NCBI GenBank assembly: GCA_945910005.1
Contig: OX246746.1
Span: 28,056,637 to 28,120,636 of the forward strand
Reading direction: 5' to 3'
Source of the DNA: Isoperla grammatica
Taxonomy: Eukaryota > Arthropoda > Insecta > Plecoptera > Perlodidae
DNA: 64,000 bases
In this document: one piece after another, positions 48,591 to 60,742 of the stretch
How positions within the stretch are numbered: position 1 is the first letter of the stretch
Layout: the number at the start of each line of letters is the position of its first letter
Translations under genes and position numbers: made by a program
Notes under the pieces: model-generated
The model's input: the letters and a program-made list of their open reading frames with translations, nothing else
What the model was told of the DNA's origin: nothing
Database searches by the model: none

Positions 48591-50275
48591 AAATGTTCAA
48601 CGTGATATATTCTAGTGTTGAGGCAGCGAAGATGCGTGTTGGAACAGAAGTGCCGGGGGGGGCAGCGGCTATCTAAAGGGGGAGGGGTGGGGGGATTCAA
48701 ACCTTCCCAATCGTATACATTTAGCATCTGGTAGCATTTAATGTTTAAATTATCGTTTACATTGTATATGAATACGATCTCTCCCTGAAAATAACACTTT
48801 GCAGCACTTCCAGTATTACATAATCATTGATTTACCATCTATAGCGCAATATGTTAAATTAACACATCTATAATAATTACTCATCATCCACGCCCTGTGC
48901 ACAGTCTAAATAACGTGCGTTTATTTCCCTACAGCGGATTATTTACTGTTGTTTAAAAAAGTACCTCGTTTTTTTCATATGAACATAAACGTAATAACGG
49001 CGCTTGGCAAATATGAATTACAGTTCCATGTTGACAAAGTCAATATTGTTGTGTTTGTATATCGTGGTTTATACATTAGTAGTACATTATTACGTGCTCC
49101 CGAACTCCGCCACCAGTGTTGATAATATCGATAAGAGAAATCCGTGTCCCTGCAATGAAGGCTCATAATAGACGTGGGATAAACTCTACGTGATTTTTTC
49201 GCGGTGTTTGTTTATCTTATTTCGGTGTTTTTTGTTTGTTTCGTTTCCCCATCTCAATGTTTATGTATGGGCAAATAAATATGTACTTTATGGAGAAACT
49301 TTATTACTCGGAAACTGTAACTATACAACGAATACTTCCCAACTGCGCTAGATAAGTAAAGTTACTGTATATAATTATAGGCCTACTTGTTTCTAAGTCT
49401 GCCTCACAGATATTCTCGGTATATTTAGAATTTTCTATAAATTTACGGCTTTATATTCTTTTTTCGACGCTGTTTAAAATGAATATAAATTATCGTCGTT
49501 GGTGTAAATTATTTTCATAGGGAGATAGGGTCTTCACTTTTCCGTTGGTGGCTAACCTAACAATGGGTAAAATGACGGCCAGCCATCTGCTTGACACTGG
49601 TAGCCAAAAGCTGCATGTCCGTAGATTGTAAAGCTGTGTCAAGCCGTTAAAATAATTGCAAGGTATATTCAGACTTGACCGCTGCTGGCCAGTACAATAC
49701 CATACTTGACCACACCTATTCCACTGCACGCTTGGATTATTATACGTTACCCGAATTCCAGAATCCAAACTACTCAACGAAGTTATCATAGTTATTGCAA
49801 TAATATATAAGTGATGTCAAAGGACTTGAGGTCCCAGTAGAGAAAATGTAATCGACTGTATGTGATTGATGATTGATGAATGATGATGAGAAAGGGAAGA
49901 TTGGAAACCTAGTACCGGCACGTAGCCTTCTCCTGTCTTTGTTGTATTATCCCAAATATTATATGTTTAATATTGAAAATTGACACTTAAGATTAACGCA
50001 CTTACGACTTTGAAGAGATAATACATCTTTTGAATTCTGAATATTTCAATTTCAATCGTTCTCTAGACAAACTTCTTCATCAGTTATTTCCTTCAGTATC
50101 CTACGTGCCTAAAAGTGAGTTCTATACAAAACGATCTCTCAATTTGGTGTCTGTCATAACTTGAACACTCGCTCTAGCATGACGAGGAAAGCTCTTCAAC
50201 ACCTCAGCCAGCGGTTTATCTAGAGCGATCTCGCAGCATTACAGACCTCTTAAGACGAAGACTTTCTGATTTCAG

Positions 50276-50450
50276 AAGATAAGACCCCGAGAAATGACTC
50301 AATTCGTCTGGACCCCGGCTCGCTAGTGACATCTAGCGGCACTTTCTACGTAGCTGTTGGCTGCGCATGCGCGATGATCGTAGTCGTCGTCGCTGTTACA
50401 TCCATTGTATATGTCAAGAGTAAGAAGGCGAGGAATCAGGAATCTTTGCA
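50276..50450 (+). CDS. drl/dnt (RYK family): RYK/Derailed-family receptor, stalk and transmembrane exon
   Basis: Exon with acceptor ctttctgatttcag (ending 50275) and donor ttgca|gtaagt at 50451. It has two bases completing a Glu codon with the G from 34633, 57 codons, then two bases (phase 2). It reads DKTPRNDSIRLDPGS, then SGTFYVAVGCACAMIVVVV, AVTSIVYV and a basic stop-transfer stretch KSKKARNQES. The hydrophobic run of about 23 residues beginning at FYVAVG is a single-pass membrane helix. Vertebrate RYK has the same arrangement: a D-K-rich stalk with an R-x-x-x-DP element, then F-Y-(I/V)-(S/A)-V-G and a Cys-rich start to the helix. A second possible donor (aaga|gtaaga, 50420) lies inside the exon. 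Its use would end in phase 1 and break the frame into the next exon, so 50451 is preferred. The receptor would sit in the plasma membrane with this exon crossing it. A short extra exon between 34633 and 50276 cannot be excluded, because vertebrate stalks are about 12 residues longer. Confidence 0.92.
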
Positions 50451-50461
50451 GTAAGTTACAA

Positions 50462-50711
50462 CCATATACACGTTACTGTTTGGTTTCTACATTGATAAAA
50501 TACTGAAGAACAATACTTACAAGGCCCTACATCCCATGAAAGTAGTAAGTACGTAGTAGGTGCTTGGGAACTGAATTATATTCGTGCCATATACACGTTA
50601 CTGTTTGGTTTCTACTTTGATAAAATACTGAATAACAATACTTACAAGGCCCTACATCCCATGAAAGTAGTAAGTACGTAGTAGGTGCTTGGGAACTGAA
50701 TTATATTCGTG
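50462..50711 (+). repeat. 125-bp tandem duplication next to the membrane-exon donor
   Basis: CCATATACACGTTACTGTTT begins at 50462 and again at 50587, and the two 125-bp copies are nearly identical (for example ATTGATAA versus TTTGATAA). The first copy starts about 11 bp after the donor of the 50276-50450 exon. Confidence 0.9.
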
Positions 50712-51359
50712 TAATATGACATAACTAAGCATTGAAAAGCATATTATTATAATACTAATTACTTACAAATAAATACAAACGTAATTACTTTTTAATTTCA
50801 GGTAGACACAAATATGCCACACTTGTTATTAGCAGTTGTTAATGATGGGGCAAAGCAAAGACTTCGGCATAGTATTATTTGTTAGTATAGCCTAATTTTG
50901 TTTCCCAATAATATACCATTTATTAAAAGATTACCCAATCGGATTCTTCATTAACAAAACACTTGCTGATAGAAATAAGAGCTAAAACGCAGATTGATAT
51001 CAAAACATCTGAGACCATACACGTGTAAGCCATAACATCACGGATGCTGCATGCTATAGGCTTACATAGAGACAGTTCTCTCCCCCCCCCCCCACTCCCT
51101 CACGTAAAAGGGTTATATATTTCAATCGCCTGACGTATACTCTATAGTGGTCTAGGTATCGAAGGTGGAAGTTTTGGAAGTTGACATTATTAGCCTCCCT
51201 GGAAACATTCGCTTTGTGCATTCATGCCAGCTCAAGGGTCTTCGTGCAGCTACCCACCATATTCCGATGTTATGTTGATGTCATTCACATAGAAATGTCG
51301 GTATCAACACATTGGAGCCTTGATAGAAATGCCAGATAGTTTCTGTTGTTTGTGAAGTA

Positions 51360-51420
51360 CGCAAGTATAAGTAAGAGTATAAGTACAAGTACAAGTACAA
51401 GTATAGGTATAAGTAGTATG
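51360..51420 (+). repeat. (GTAYAA)n hexamer repeat
   Basis: Alternating AGTATA and AGTACA hexamers, about nine copies, in the intron after the membrane exon. Confidence 0.85.
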
Positions 51421-54400
51421 TAGGTAAGTACGCTACGCAACACTACGTGATTCAGACCTTCACAGATTCTCATAACGTCGATTAGTAATTCGTTTAGTTT
51501 GACGTTTGTTCGTTTTGATGTGAATTACGTATCTCGTACGTTAAACTTTATCTGTGAACAGGAAAAACAACATAACATTGATGTTTATTAAAAGGTCTAT
51601 CTACAAAAATCAGAATACTCATAATGATATTGGAAAAATGATTTATATAACCCAGTTGCTGTTTCTGATGATCTAAAAACTGGATTAAAATAGTATGAAA
51701 TATTGAAATATTCAGCCTCATTTTATTAAAGAACCCTAATGATAATATTTAAAATTGTTTACCTGTTATGTCACACCTGGGTTATTATCACTAGACAATA
51801 TTGTTTATCGTTCTCAAGACACCGCGACAGTCGTGTCTACTGTGTGTTGCAAGGCAGTGTACTCGGTAAAGTGGTCAGCTATCGGCTATAGTAATATAAG
51901 TTTCTTCCTTCTGCTGCTGAAATCAATAAAATACGGTTCCTTCTCATAATCCTAAGCCATCTTAAACATCGGCTTTGAGGGGGTGTTTTTTTCAATAACG
52001 CTAGACTAGACACGTTTGGGGGCTTTGGAATGTCGACAAAAATTTGCCATCTACCATTTTGAAAACTCAGCTAAACCTCTTCAAAAAACGTCTTTTCTAA
52101 CCGACGCGCAGTTTTTTTTGTTTGAGCTTTCTATGGCTTTTGGGCCAAGTACATGTTAAAGCTATCATTTGTTGACTTATTGGACCTTCATTTGCTGCTT
52201 CAATTGCAAACAGGGAAGAATCTATTGCAAGTTCTCGTGGGTTTAAGCTCGTGGGAATCAAAGGCTACCCTCCGTTTGGAGTAAAAGGGTAGAATTCCCC
52301 GAACAAAGGTAGTTTTTATAATGACCATGTAAAATGATAGGTCTTTTCTCCTTGAAAGCTCGAGCTCGATTTAAAGCACGCCTCAGTCAAGAGTTGTATT
52401 TCGTCGATACGCGTTCCATGCGGGGAAATTCTTGGGAAACGTTTTATACATGAGCAACCCTTTGCTTGGGTTGGGAGTTAACCGCTATCTCAGCAAATAT
52501 CGCAGAGAAGATACTCAGTATATAATATGTATGTACACAACGCTGATTTAAAATGAAGAAGAGAAACGGTGGCATACATTGTATTCTTTATCTACAAGAC
52601 CGCTAAACTAATAACTTCTTTATTAAATTAAACGATATATTTTGTATTCTTGTTTGTTGATATCGTTATTGTTTAAAATTGTATAGTGTTCTCTCATTGT
52701 GGAACAATTAATAATAGTAATAGCAATATAATTATATTGATATTCCTACAAGCGTTGAGGTTGAATCAATTTGCTATGCTAATAAAGTTCTTTAAGTTCT
52801 TATAGCATAAACGTATGTGACTCGAAAATGGGAGTGTCTTGTTAATACTTGCTTTCATTATTTTATCTGACGTTCCTGTCAATCAGAACCATTAGTTTGT
52901 GCTCTGGTCAAGCTTTATAACCCTATCATTTCCTCCCACGTTTTCCAGCCAACTTATAACACCTACTCACTTGAAATTTGCCTATTTCAATGTGAAATAC
53001 GCACCCACCTCACACTTCGACCACTCACACACCAGGCAACAGTTTTTCTGGGGAATGAGCGAGTTCACCTTATCTCTAGCTCATCGACCAGGTAGGGATC
53101 CGAACACATCTTTTCAAAACGTGACTTGACGTAATTTACCACTCCTCTTTTGTAAAATAACGCTGATTTCGTATTTTCTCGAAATCATTCCTATAGGTTA
53201 TCACACTAAACACGTTACTGCTGACATATTCATTTATACTTTCTAAATTTTCCGAATACACATCCACACATTTTTTTTTAGATTGAAACTCGTAGAATAA
53301 TGGGATTGATTGTTCCTAATTGGATTGCAGTTGGTTATCACGAGAAGCGATTGGAAAACTTGAGTTCATGTTTTTGTGTTATTAAATTCATATTGTGCAA
53401 ACAGTGTTCTGTATTGAATCATTTTATCACAAAAACTGTAGGAAAATCACACCACAAAATTTACAATTGTGTGCATTTAACATTCTGGGAATGACACATA
53501 GAATGTATATCCAACACCTTTTTTTACCTTCACATCAACAGTCAAATCATTTAGTTCCCATGCAAATGGACTGATTATCGGCTGACGCAAACAAATGTCC
53601 AGATTTCGTTTCCCAACCGAAATTTAATTACATTTCCAATCAATTGCCATTTCTATGGTGTGAAGAGAAAACATGGAAAATTACTTTTTTAACGCTCTAA
53701 AAGAAATATGCGGCGAGCATGTTTTCACAGGATTACAAAATTATCTCTCTAAATCATATATTTCCCCAGCGAATTGGCTTCTAGAATCTCGAGTAATTAC
53801 AACTGTTATCGCGTACTTACACACGTCTGTTATTCACTGTCACATTGTCTGCTGATATCAACTCGCCTAAGGCAAAGATGAGCAATGGATGCCAGTTGAA
53901 GAGTAGACACTTGGAAACAGTATTTCCCCTTTATTCACCCATCCATTAAATTGTATCCCCTTTTACTTTGTTCTTTGTTTACTTTATGCAGCGTGGAAGT
54001 CGTGGTCGATTAGGCATTGGGGTGACCAACCATGTGTATTACTTCCTGGGTTTTAGACAATGCTTGGGCATGTTTAGTTTTATGAAATTTTTATTTTCAC
54101 TTATATATGTATATAACCCACGCATTGTCTTTTCTATCATCATTGTAGAAATTTGAGACGCGACGCAAAAATATTATAATCATCATCAGTAAGTTAAATT
54201 TACTTGGCATACACACAGATATAATATTCGTGTTTTACACTTTAATATCCGATGCTGCAATTTAACCAAGCAATCAAAATGTTAAAGACGACTCGACTTT
54301 TTATTAATTATACTATGAAGCATCCACGAAGTACTCGGCACAACTGCGCACACGTTCATTTACTTGAAAACTATAGCATGTATCTTACTAGATAATTAAA

Positions 54401-56835
54401 CTTATTTTAATTACTACTCATAATAATTTAAAACAACGACAACTTTGTGTACGTTTACTCATCTAATTTATTATACAAAGGAGAAGGGGAACACTATTGA
54501 CAAAAGCTAAACTCAGCTTGTTAGCATTTGCTTGCAGGAAATAGGAAGCTGTATCTCAAAGAAAGGAAACAAGAACAACTTCGAAGAAAACCTTACGTAA
54601 GCGCAATTTGTGCTCCATACTCCATCAATTACAATTAAATACCAATTAAATACAATTTAATCATGGTTTTATTCGATCACGTTATAAAGCGCCAGCTCTG
54701 TTACTAGGTTTGATTTCTGCATCGTCTCAATATGTCAGGAATGAGAGTAGCTGTCAGAGCATGGAATGTTTTTATGTCTGCGTCCACGGGGTCATGTCCT
54801 ATGGTGGTACGTCTACCCTGACAAACAATCCAGCAATCTATGGAACTCAGTACAAGAGAATTTAAAGAATTTGAGGCCACTCTTCTTTGGAGTGATAAAT
54901 TCCCATGAGTATAGAGATACCACAAGTATGAGCTTCTGCAATCTCGACTTGCATAAGTTATTTGCTTGAAACCATCGAGTACACATTGTTTCTTATAGTG
55001 ATCTATTCTGAAAATGAATAAACAAAATTGGCGTAGACTTACAATCAATTGATATAAATTACAATTTAAAAAGCGATCCCTAGAAAACAAGTTCACATAA
55101 ACTGGGCTGGGTAGTTATGGTATTTTATTGATAATTTCCTGTGAACTCTGTTCCTATTTATGGGAATTTGTCGATGTCAAAATCGTCTTGTAAGCAAGTA
55201 ACTGTTTTAGATATTATAGTACCTTATTACATTACGCAAGTTTGCAAGTTTTCAATTGGCGTGGCAATATATAACCACGGATAAATAACGCACGCGTGAG
55301 GCGAGACTGTGTGACAAAGTGCTACAGCGCTAATTGCTATTGCGAGAGCTATAGCTTATTTTATTTCCGAACATGTCCTAAAGTTTATACATGCACAGAA
55401 CAAGAGCTACATATGGCTTTTGAAAACGGCACTTGCAATTGAGTGAGTGAGCGCATGAGCATCCATCGCAATGTACTTGCCAAGCACAACCTGATCGTGT
55501 GTGTGAGTAGACTAAACATGGTTCGTGCGTGAGCGAAAAAGCGAGATTGCGTGACCTTATAAAGCACGTGAGTGAAATCTGGCTCACGCCATCACCTCTT
55601 AATTTATAATTGAGCTTTTACAAATTTTCTAGTGGAACAATAATTTATTAGGTTAATCCGTTTTAAATAACGCTCTCTGCATTGTTGTAAAGATACGCAT
55701 TCCAAAATACACATCTAGTATTAGGACACTTTGCAAGATAAGTATCGGGGTTCACGTCTCAGCCATTTTGCTTCTCGCACAATAACACGACCCATCGAGG
55801 AAAGTCCGCAGCCGCTTCCTCGTCTTATCTCTGATAGTAATCTACCCCTTCTCACACGTGTAACTCGTGTGTTGGGACGATCTAGGCCCGTCTCACTGAT
55901 AGCTACATCAGGATCTCTCAAGAAAGCAACGTTGACTTTTTAAGATTGGGTATTTGAATTGAACATAAAACGAGGAGCTACTCGACAATAGGCAACGGAG
56001 ACAATTGGAGATGTCTATAGTGCAAACGGAAAACACCACTGCAAAATGTGCTGCCTAGGCCCTCAGAATAACATGGCTTGACCTAGTTATTAGTTTAGCG
56101 GAAATACGTGAGAACTTCGTATGCAGGCATAGCAGCTACTGTGCAACAAAGACAATTCACATAGGAACACAGAGGGCTCAACTCAGTTGTGGTCTGGGGA
56201 GGGGGAGAGGGGGGGGGGGGGTAGGCTACGTGGTTGGGCTATTGTAGTATACTCGTCTCGACATATCAAGCAATGTGCTGTCGTCATAGCTGAGATAATT
56301 CTCAGAAGAGACGGTCACTTCACGCGGTCTATTTCAACATAATTCACGGCGGGATGTCTTAGTATCTGCTTGTTGTTCATCTACTGCGTGGACTGGCCGC
56401 GCTTCGAATGTGCCCTAACAACGCCGATCAACTGACGCACCGATAGTATCATCACAATAGCGGATGCGGAGAACGAGATGAAACTAGATTAAAATTGGTA
56501 TTTGTCGCATGTATAGTTTGTTACATTTTATTATATAGTGTCATATAGGCTAGATGGGGGGTAGGGTATCAAAGCAAGATCCAAATTATCACAAATATTA
56601 CAAATGTAAGACACGTTTCTAATGATAAATCACAGACTTATTGTATAACATATCATTACATGGTTCCCAATTATCCAGACCTAGATGCCAAAAGCCACCA
56701 CCCCTAAATACCCGGCCGCATTTCCCCTCATTGTTGTGATCTTCTCCAAACAAGACGCTGCCCTCTAGCAACGCTGCCTTCACAGCCATTTCGAGACGTA
56801 TTCAGATAGATCCTAGGGCAGAACTGTACACTTTG

Positions 56836-57050
56836 CAGGTTCCGAGGTGCAACCCAAAGTCTTCTTGATCTACGCCTAGCGGAGGCTCGTCCAACTTGGG
56901 AGTTCGACGAGCCTCCGCTAGGCGGAGATCAAGAAGACCTTGGGTTGCACCTCGGAACTTGCACAGTCCTGCCCGTCGAACACGCTCGTCGAACTCCCAA
57001 GTTGGACGAGCCTCCGCTAGGCGGAGATCCAGTGGTCTTTGGATGCAACC
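56836..57050. mobile_element. Nested foldback element upstream of the juxtamembrane exon
   Basis: The left part is a hairpin: an arm of about 55 bp (GAGGTGCAACCCAAAGTCTT... to ...CGGAGGCTCGT), a 16-base loop CCAACTTGGGAGTTCG, then the complementary arm ending CTCGGAACTTGC near 56963. A second, inverted copy of the loop and arm (CGAACTCCCAAGTTGG then GACGAGCCTCCGCTAGGCGG) follows at about 56990-57030. It therefore contains three overlapping inverted segments. Its right end is only about 60 bp from the acceptor at 57110, and it shares its core with the 16.8-kb palindrome. Confidence 0.8.
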
Positions 57051-57110
57051 TAAATTCTTGCAACAAGTGTGAGCTATGGTCCTCTCTCACGCCGCCGTTT
57101 TTCGTTACAG

Positions 57111-57432
57111 CACTACCTACACTACCGCTGCCTACGGCAGTAACCCGAACGTCTTCATTCGCCTCGACTCCGCCAATCGCAACGGAAGTTTGGCGGGAAG
57201 TGGTAGCTATGCCACAATTGCCAGCTTCCATAAAATACCGTTGCCGAACAACAGTCCCGTCCCGCTATGCGCGTATGCAGCCTCGAACATCGGCTCCACC
57301 AATCACAGCACCGTTTACAACCACCACATAACGGCTTCGCCCAATGGCAGCGCTGGTTACGTTCATCACATCTACTCGAAACCAACTTCCACCTACTGCC
57401 CATCGCGAGTTTCATATTATGCGTCTTCCCAG
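57111..57432 (+). CDS. drl/dnt (RYK family): RYK/Derailed-family receptor, intracellular juxtamembrane exon
   Basis: Exon with acceptor tttttcgttacag ending 57110 and a perfect donor CAG|GTAAGA at 57433. It has one base plus 107 codons and ends in phase 0. The first base completes CAC with the CA left by the membrane exon, giving ESLHTTYTTAAYGSNPNVF. It continues through SGSYATIASFHKIPLPNN and ends PSRVSYYASSQ. The peptide is rich in Ser, Thr, Tyr, Asn and Pro and poor in hydrophobic runs, as expected for the poorly conserved linker between the membrane helix and the kinase-like domain of RYK proteins. It is G+C-rich compared with its surroundings and looks coding. Assignment to this gene rests on strand, order, phase and position. 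Direct family similarity of this segment is weak, so it is less certain than the WIF and membrane exons. It lies between a foldback palindrome (to 57050) and a pyrimidine-rich array (from 57492). Confidence 0.8.
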
Positions 57433-57491
57433 GTAAGACCAAAATATGTATATTGTTAAATAATAATAATTAACATTATATATCATAAATG

Positions 57492-57744
57492 TATTCCTCT
57501 CTTTTCACGTCCGTCATTCTTCTCTTTCCACGTCCGTCATTCTTCTCTTCCCACGTCCATCATTCTTCGCTTCCCACGTCCGTCATTCTTCTCTTTCCAC
57601 GTCCGTCATTCTTCTCTTCCCACGTCCATCATTCTTCGCTTCCCACGTCCATCATTCTTCTCTTTCCACGTCCGTCATTCTTCTCTTCCCACGTCCGTCA
57701 TTCTTCTCTTCCCAAGTCAATCATTCTTCTCTTCCACGTCCGTC
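57492..57744 (+). repeat. 23-bp pyrimidine-rich minisatellite, about 11 copies
   Basis: The unit is CATTCTTCTCTTCCCACGTC plus CGT or CAT. It begins 60 bp after the donor of the juxtamembrane exon. The + (transcribed) strand is almost all pyrimidine with repeated TTCTCTT motifs. The unit length is not a multiple of three and the array is clearly intronic. Confidence 0.9.
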
Positions 57745-58880
57745 GTCCAAACTTGTCTCGTTTTATCTCATGACTTCCTACTTGATCGCATTGTTTCGCC
57801 GCCTTATACACACCTCTTATATACTAGCAGCTCTCACCGCCTTGTGGTTTATACATCCTCTACCCTACAATTTTCTATTTCCCATAATCAAAATACTAAA
57901 TACATTTTAATTAAACCTCGAAACGAATTTTAATGTTTGCACTAAATTTTTAACCAAAACTGATTAAGTCCATAATTGAATAATTAATCGGCCTATGATT
58001 AATACGGGTTGTTAGCGCACTCTAGCTAGCTTTATGGGTGTCTGCGATAGAAATGTGTGCATTATTTATAAAGTTATTCTAGTTTTACACAACACTGTGT
58101 TTCCAACCATTTTGACTGACAGCACGGGCTGGTTGAGATAACGATAAGGATATTTTAATGGAACAAAGTATATTAACAACGCATTACTTTTTTAACAGTC
58201 AAAATTAGTCAATAATAATTTACCTGTTAGCTTTATTTCAATCCTCATGTGGAATTTAAAATCAATCTAGCAAGCTCAACTTATCTCACGCTTCACAACT
58301 TTTGAATTCTAGTTCTAATTTTCTTCCCACATTTAGTTCAGAACACTTCCAAAGAGTGTTCTAAAATACCATAAACAATATTACAGTGTAGTATGTGGGT
58401 ATAAGTTAAACTTCAGTATCATAATAGAACATCTTGAAATAATTTTCATAATTTATGTATAGTACTTTCTTTGTTTACCCAGACAAAAATCTACCTCTTT
58501 ATGGATAGACTTCGCTCGAAATTATGCATAGACTAATGTTACTTTATCGCCACTGCTTTGGGTTGGTTGTGTATGTTAATGAGTTGGGGAAAGTTATGCT
58601 TGGAAGCTACAATGAGGGGTAAATGAACAGAGAACCAAGGAAGATGGGGACACGTTTATACTACAACTTGAAGAGACCTCGAACAACTATATTTGTGGGG
58701 GTTATTTGTGAGAAAGTGTTGTGCTGTGCTATACGGTATGCACAGACATACCGACGGTATCCCATACCATCACTAACGTATGCTGATTCAGTGTTCAATA
58801 GGTTCTACTACACATTCACTTAAGATTTTTTCAACGTTTTCACCGTTTGGGACTTTCTTTAAAGAATTTATTAACTTTTA

Positions 58881-59612
58881 TCAAGCGAGCGAAGCGAACG
58901 TCTCCACTAGACTCGTATGGCACTTCGTTCTGTTTTTTTTTTTTGTTTTTTTTTAATGTCTGTCGATAGCGGTCTAACGGAAATTCCGATCAACTTGAAA
59001 TTTGGACCATCCACAAGCCTCGATGTGGATTGAAGGTGTATAGTTTTGAGGCAAAATCTTTCGAAAAGTTAAAAGTTACACTATAGTTACTGCAAAATAT
59101 TTTTATGAAACAAAATGGCGGCAAAATGTGAGATAGCCATATTTTTCTAAAGCTTTTTCCGGTCACGAATATGTTCATTTTATGGCGATCTTATAAATAT
59201 TGGTAAAGTTACACAAAAATTACTCGAAAATATATTTCTGAAACACAGTAACAGCAAAATGTGAGGTGGCTATCTTATAGAAAATTTTTGTCCGGTCACG
59301 AATATAATAACGTAAACATGATCTGATACGTATTTGAGGCAGAAATTACATTTCTATTGCTGTCAATAACTGTTAGTAACGGTGGCGGACCGTGTTGAAA
59401 ACATGACGACGAAAATTCTTAGCAACGCACATTGCACTGCATACAACAATGTCTGGAAGTATAATAGCTTTAAAATTAGAAAAAATCTTGCAATGCGCAT
59501 TCTTGAATTGTTGTTAATTGTTGTTTGTATTAGCATTGAAAACTTTTCGCCAGAAAGTTCGTAGATATTGACACGCTCGCTTATCAACGCGTCAAACAGA
59601 GCGTTTTCCTAG
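58881..59612 (+). mobile_element. Short non-autonomous Helitron-like element, copy 3
   Basis: This copy is in the opposite orientation and gives the clearest ends. It starts TCAAGCGAGCGAAGCG after an A and ends GAGCGTTTTCCTAG before a T, the 5'-TC...CTAG-3' structure inserted between A and T. It is 732 bp long. It shares its interior with copies 1 and 2, including a T-run that corresponds to their A-run, but small indels break the short reading frame seen in those copies. Confidence 0.8.
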
Positions 59613-60704
59613 TATTTTATCTAATGTCAATCCAATTGCCATCCCTCAATACCCTGTACTTGTTCGTTCATTATATGATTGGTTGATTGCTGATTATGGA
59701 TGATGACGCCTCGATTCCCCGCCATAAATAAACGTGAAACTCGAAGCTTATTCAAAACATCAAAATCCGTTCTAGGTCATCGGAATGAAATATTTTTGTG
59801 CTCAGACAGTTAATTAAAATCTTCTGAAATAATACATATGTGTGTGCCACTGTGTTTATAGAGTAGGACATTAATTTTGTGATAGCCTGAATAAATTAAA
59901 TAAATTATGAAGTTGTAGGCTAGATTCACACTATAACAGGTGGTAACCTGAGCTATTTCCCATTCATAAGGCGCATGCTCTGTATTTGGGATGCCAATCA
60001 TGCACGCTTATGTTCAACATCGTCTGGCATGTAGATGTGATGTGAAAATGACGGTGCTTTCAATGCAAGCAAGTCTATGACATACTGAAGTAGCGAAGAA
60101 AGTTTCTGACTACACCATCAATATAAAACAGTAAAATCTAAGATATTTTACGTTGCTCTTAAATCAATATTATGCATTAAAAGTCGTAATACTCAGTCAA
60201 CAAGGGTTGCGGCACGCACAACCCTGCTGGTGTCATTCGGCGACTTTCCGTCCCCTGACTTCGAATGATTGATGATATATTTTTTTTGTAGGAAAATACA
60301 TTAGCGTTCGCTGTAAATTGATATCGATTTAGTACAATATAAAATCGAGGCTTAGGGATGTCTGCAAAGTATAGCTTACATTCTGCAAATCGCGCTTAAC
60401 CCGGGATATATTTGATCAGCACTCTTCCACTCAAGCGCATCAACGCTTCATTTTAGTATGTAGCACTCCATTTTCAAATCCCCTATACAAACGTGGGTCG
60501 GATTAGGGACTTGGTGTTGGAATGGCGCTATTTTTAATGTTTTTTTTTTAAATTAGTTGCGTGTGTATATATTATATGAAAACATTCATACGTATTACCC
60601 AATCCTTCACTTTTATATATTTTTTATTTTTTATATTCGTTATATTATATATTATTAGGCCTATGTTGTAATGTAAGACTACGTAAACTTATATATTTTT
60701 AGAT

Positions 60705-60711
60705 TCTCTCC

Positions 60712-60742
<31 letters not shown>
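60705..60742 (+). repeat. CT-rich tract
   Basis: TCTCTC repeat with a few interruptions. Confidence 0.9.

Larger units (their letters stand above)
34634..50275 (+). other. Large intron of the RYK-like gene (15.6 kb)
   Basis: Between the WIF-end exon and the membrane exon. It holds a 1.7-kb Helitron-like element (39829-41494), a 78-bp minisatellite (44914-45857), two tandem short Helitron-like copies (45917-47407), a possible tRNA-like piece (47575-47612), poly-C tracts, a 5S-like segment (48056-48135) and a foldback (48491-48590). I see no convincing additional exon. 34634-39828, 41495-44900 and 48600-50275 are AT-rich, with only short interrupted reading frames, and hold nothing else I can name. 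Confidence 0.7.
50451..57110 (+). other. Intron of the RYK-like gene (6.7 kb)
   Basis: It opens with a 125-bp tandem duplication (50462-50711) and also holds a hexamer repeat near 51360-51420, a poly-C tract (51081-51093), a poly-G tract (56208-56221) and the foldback element at 56836-57050. The stretch 51430-56200 is otherwise unremarkable AT-rich DNA. A slightly G+C-richer patch at 55721-55940 is open on both strands for about 70 codons but matches nothing I recognise. Confidence 0.65.

Noticed and set aside
54704..55096. 130-codon minus-strand frame
   Set aside because: No recognisable motif, intronic position and an overlapping plus-strand frame. Probably chance or a decayed repeat.
55721..55943. 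Open frames of about 66-70 codons on both strands in a slightly G+C-richer patch
   Set aside because: No domain, no convincing splice sites, and both strands are equally open. Left as unexplained intron sequence.
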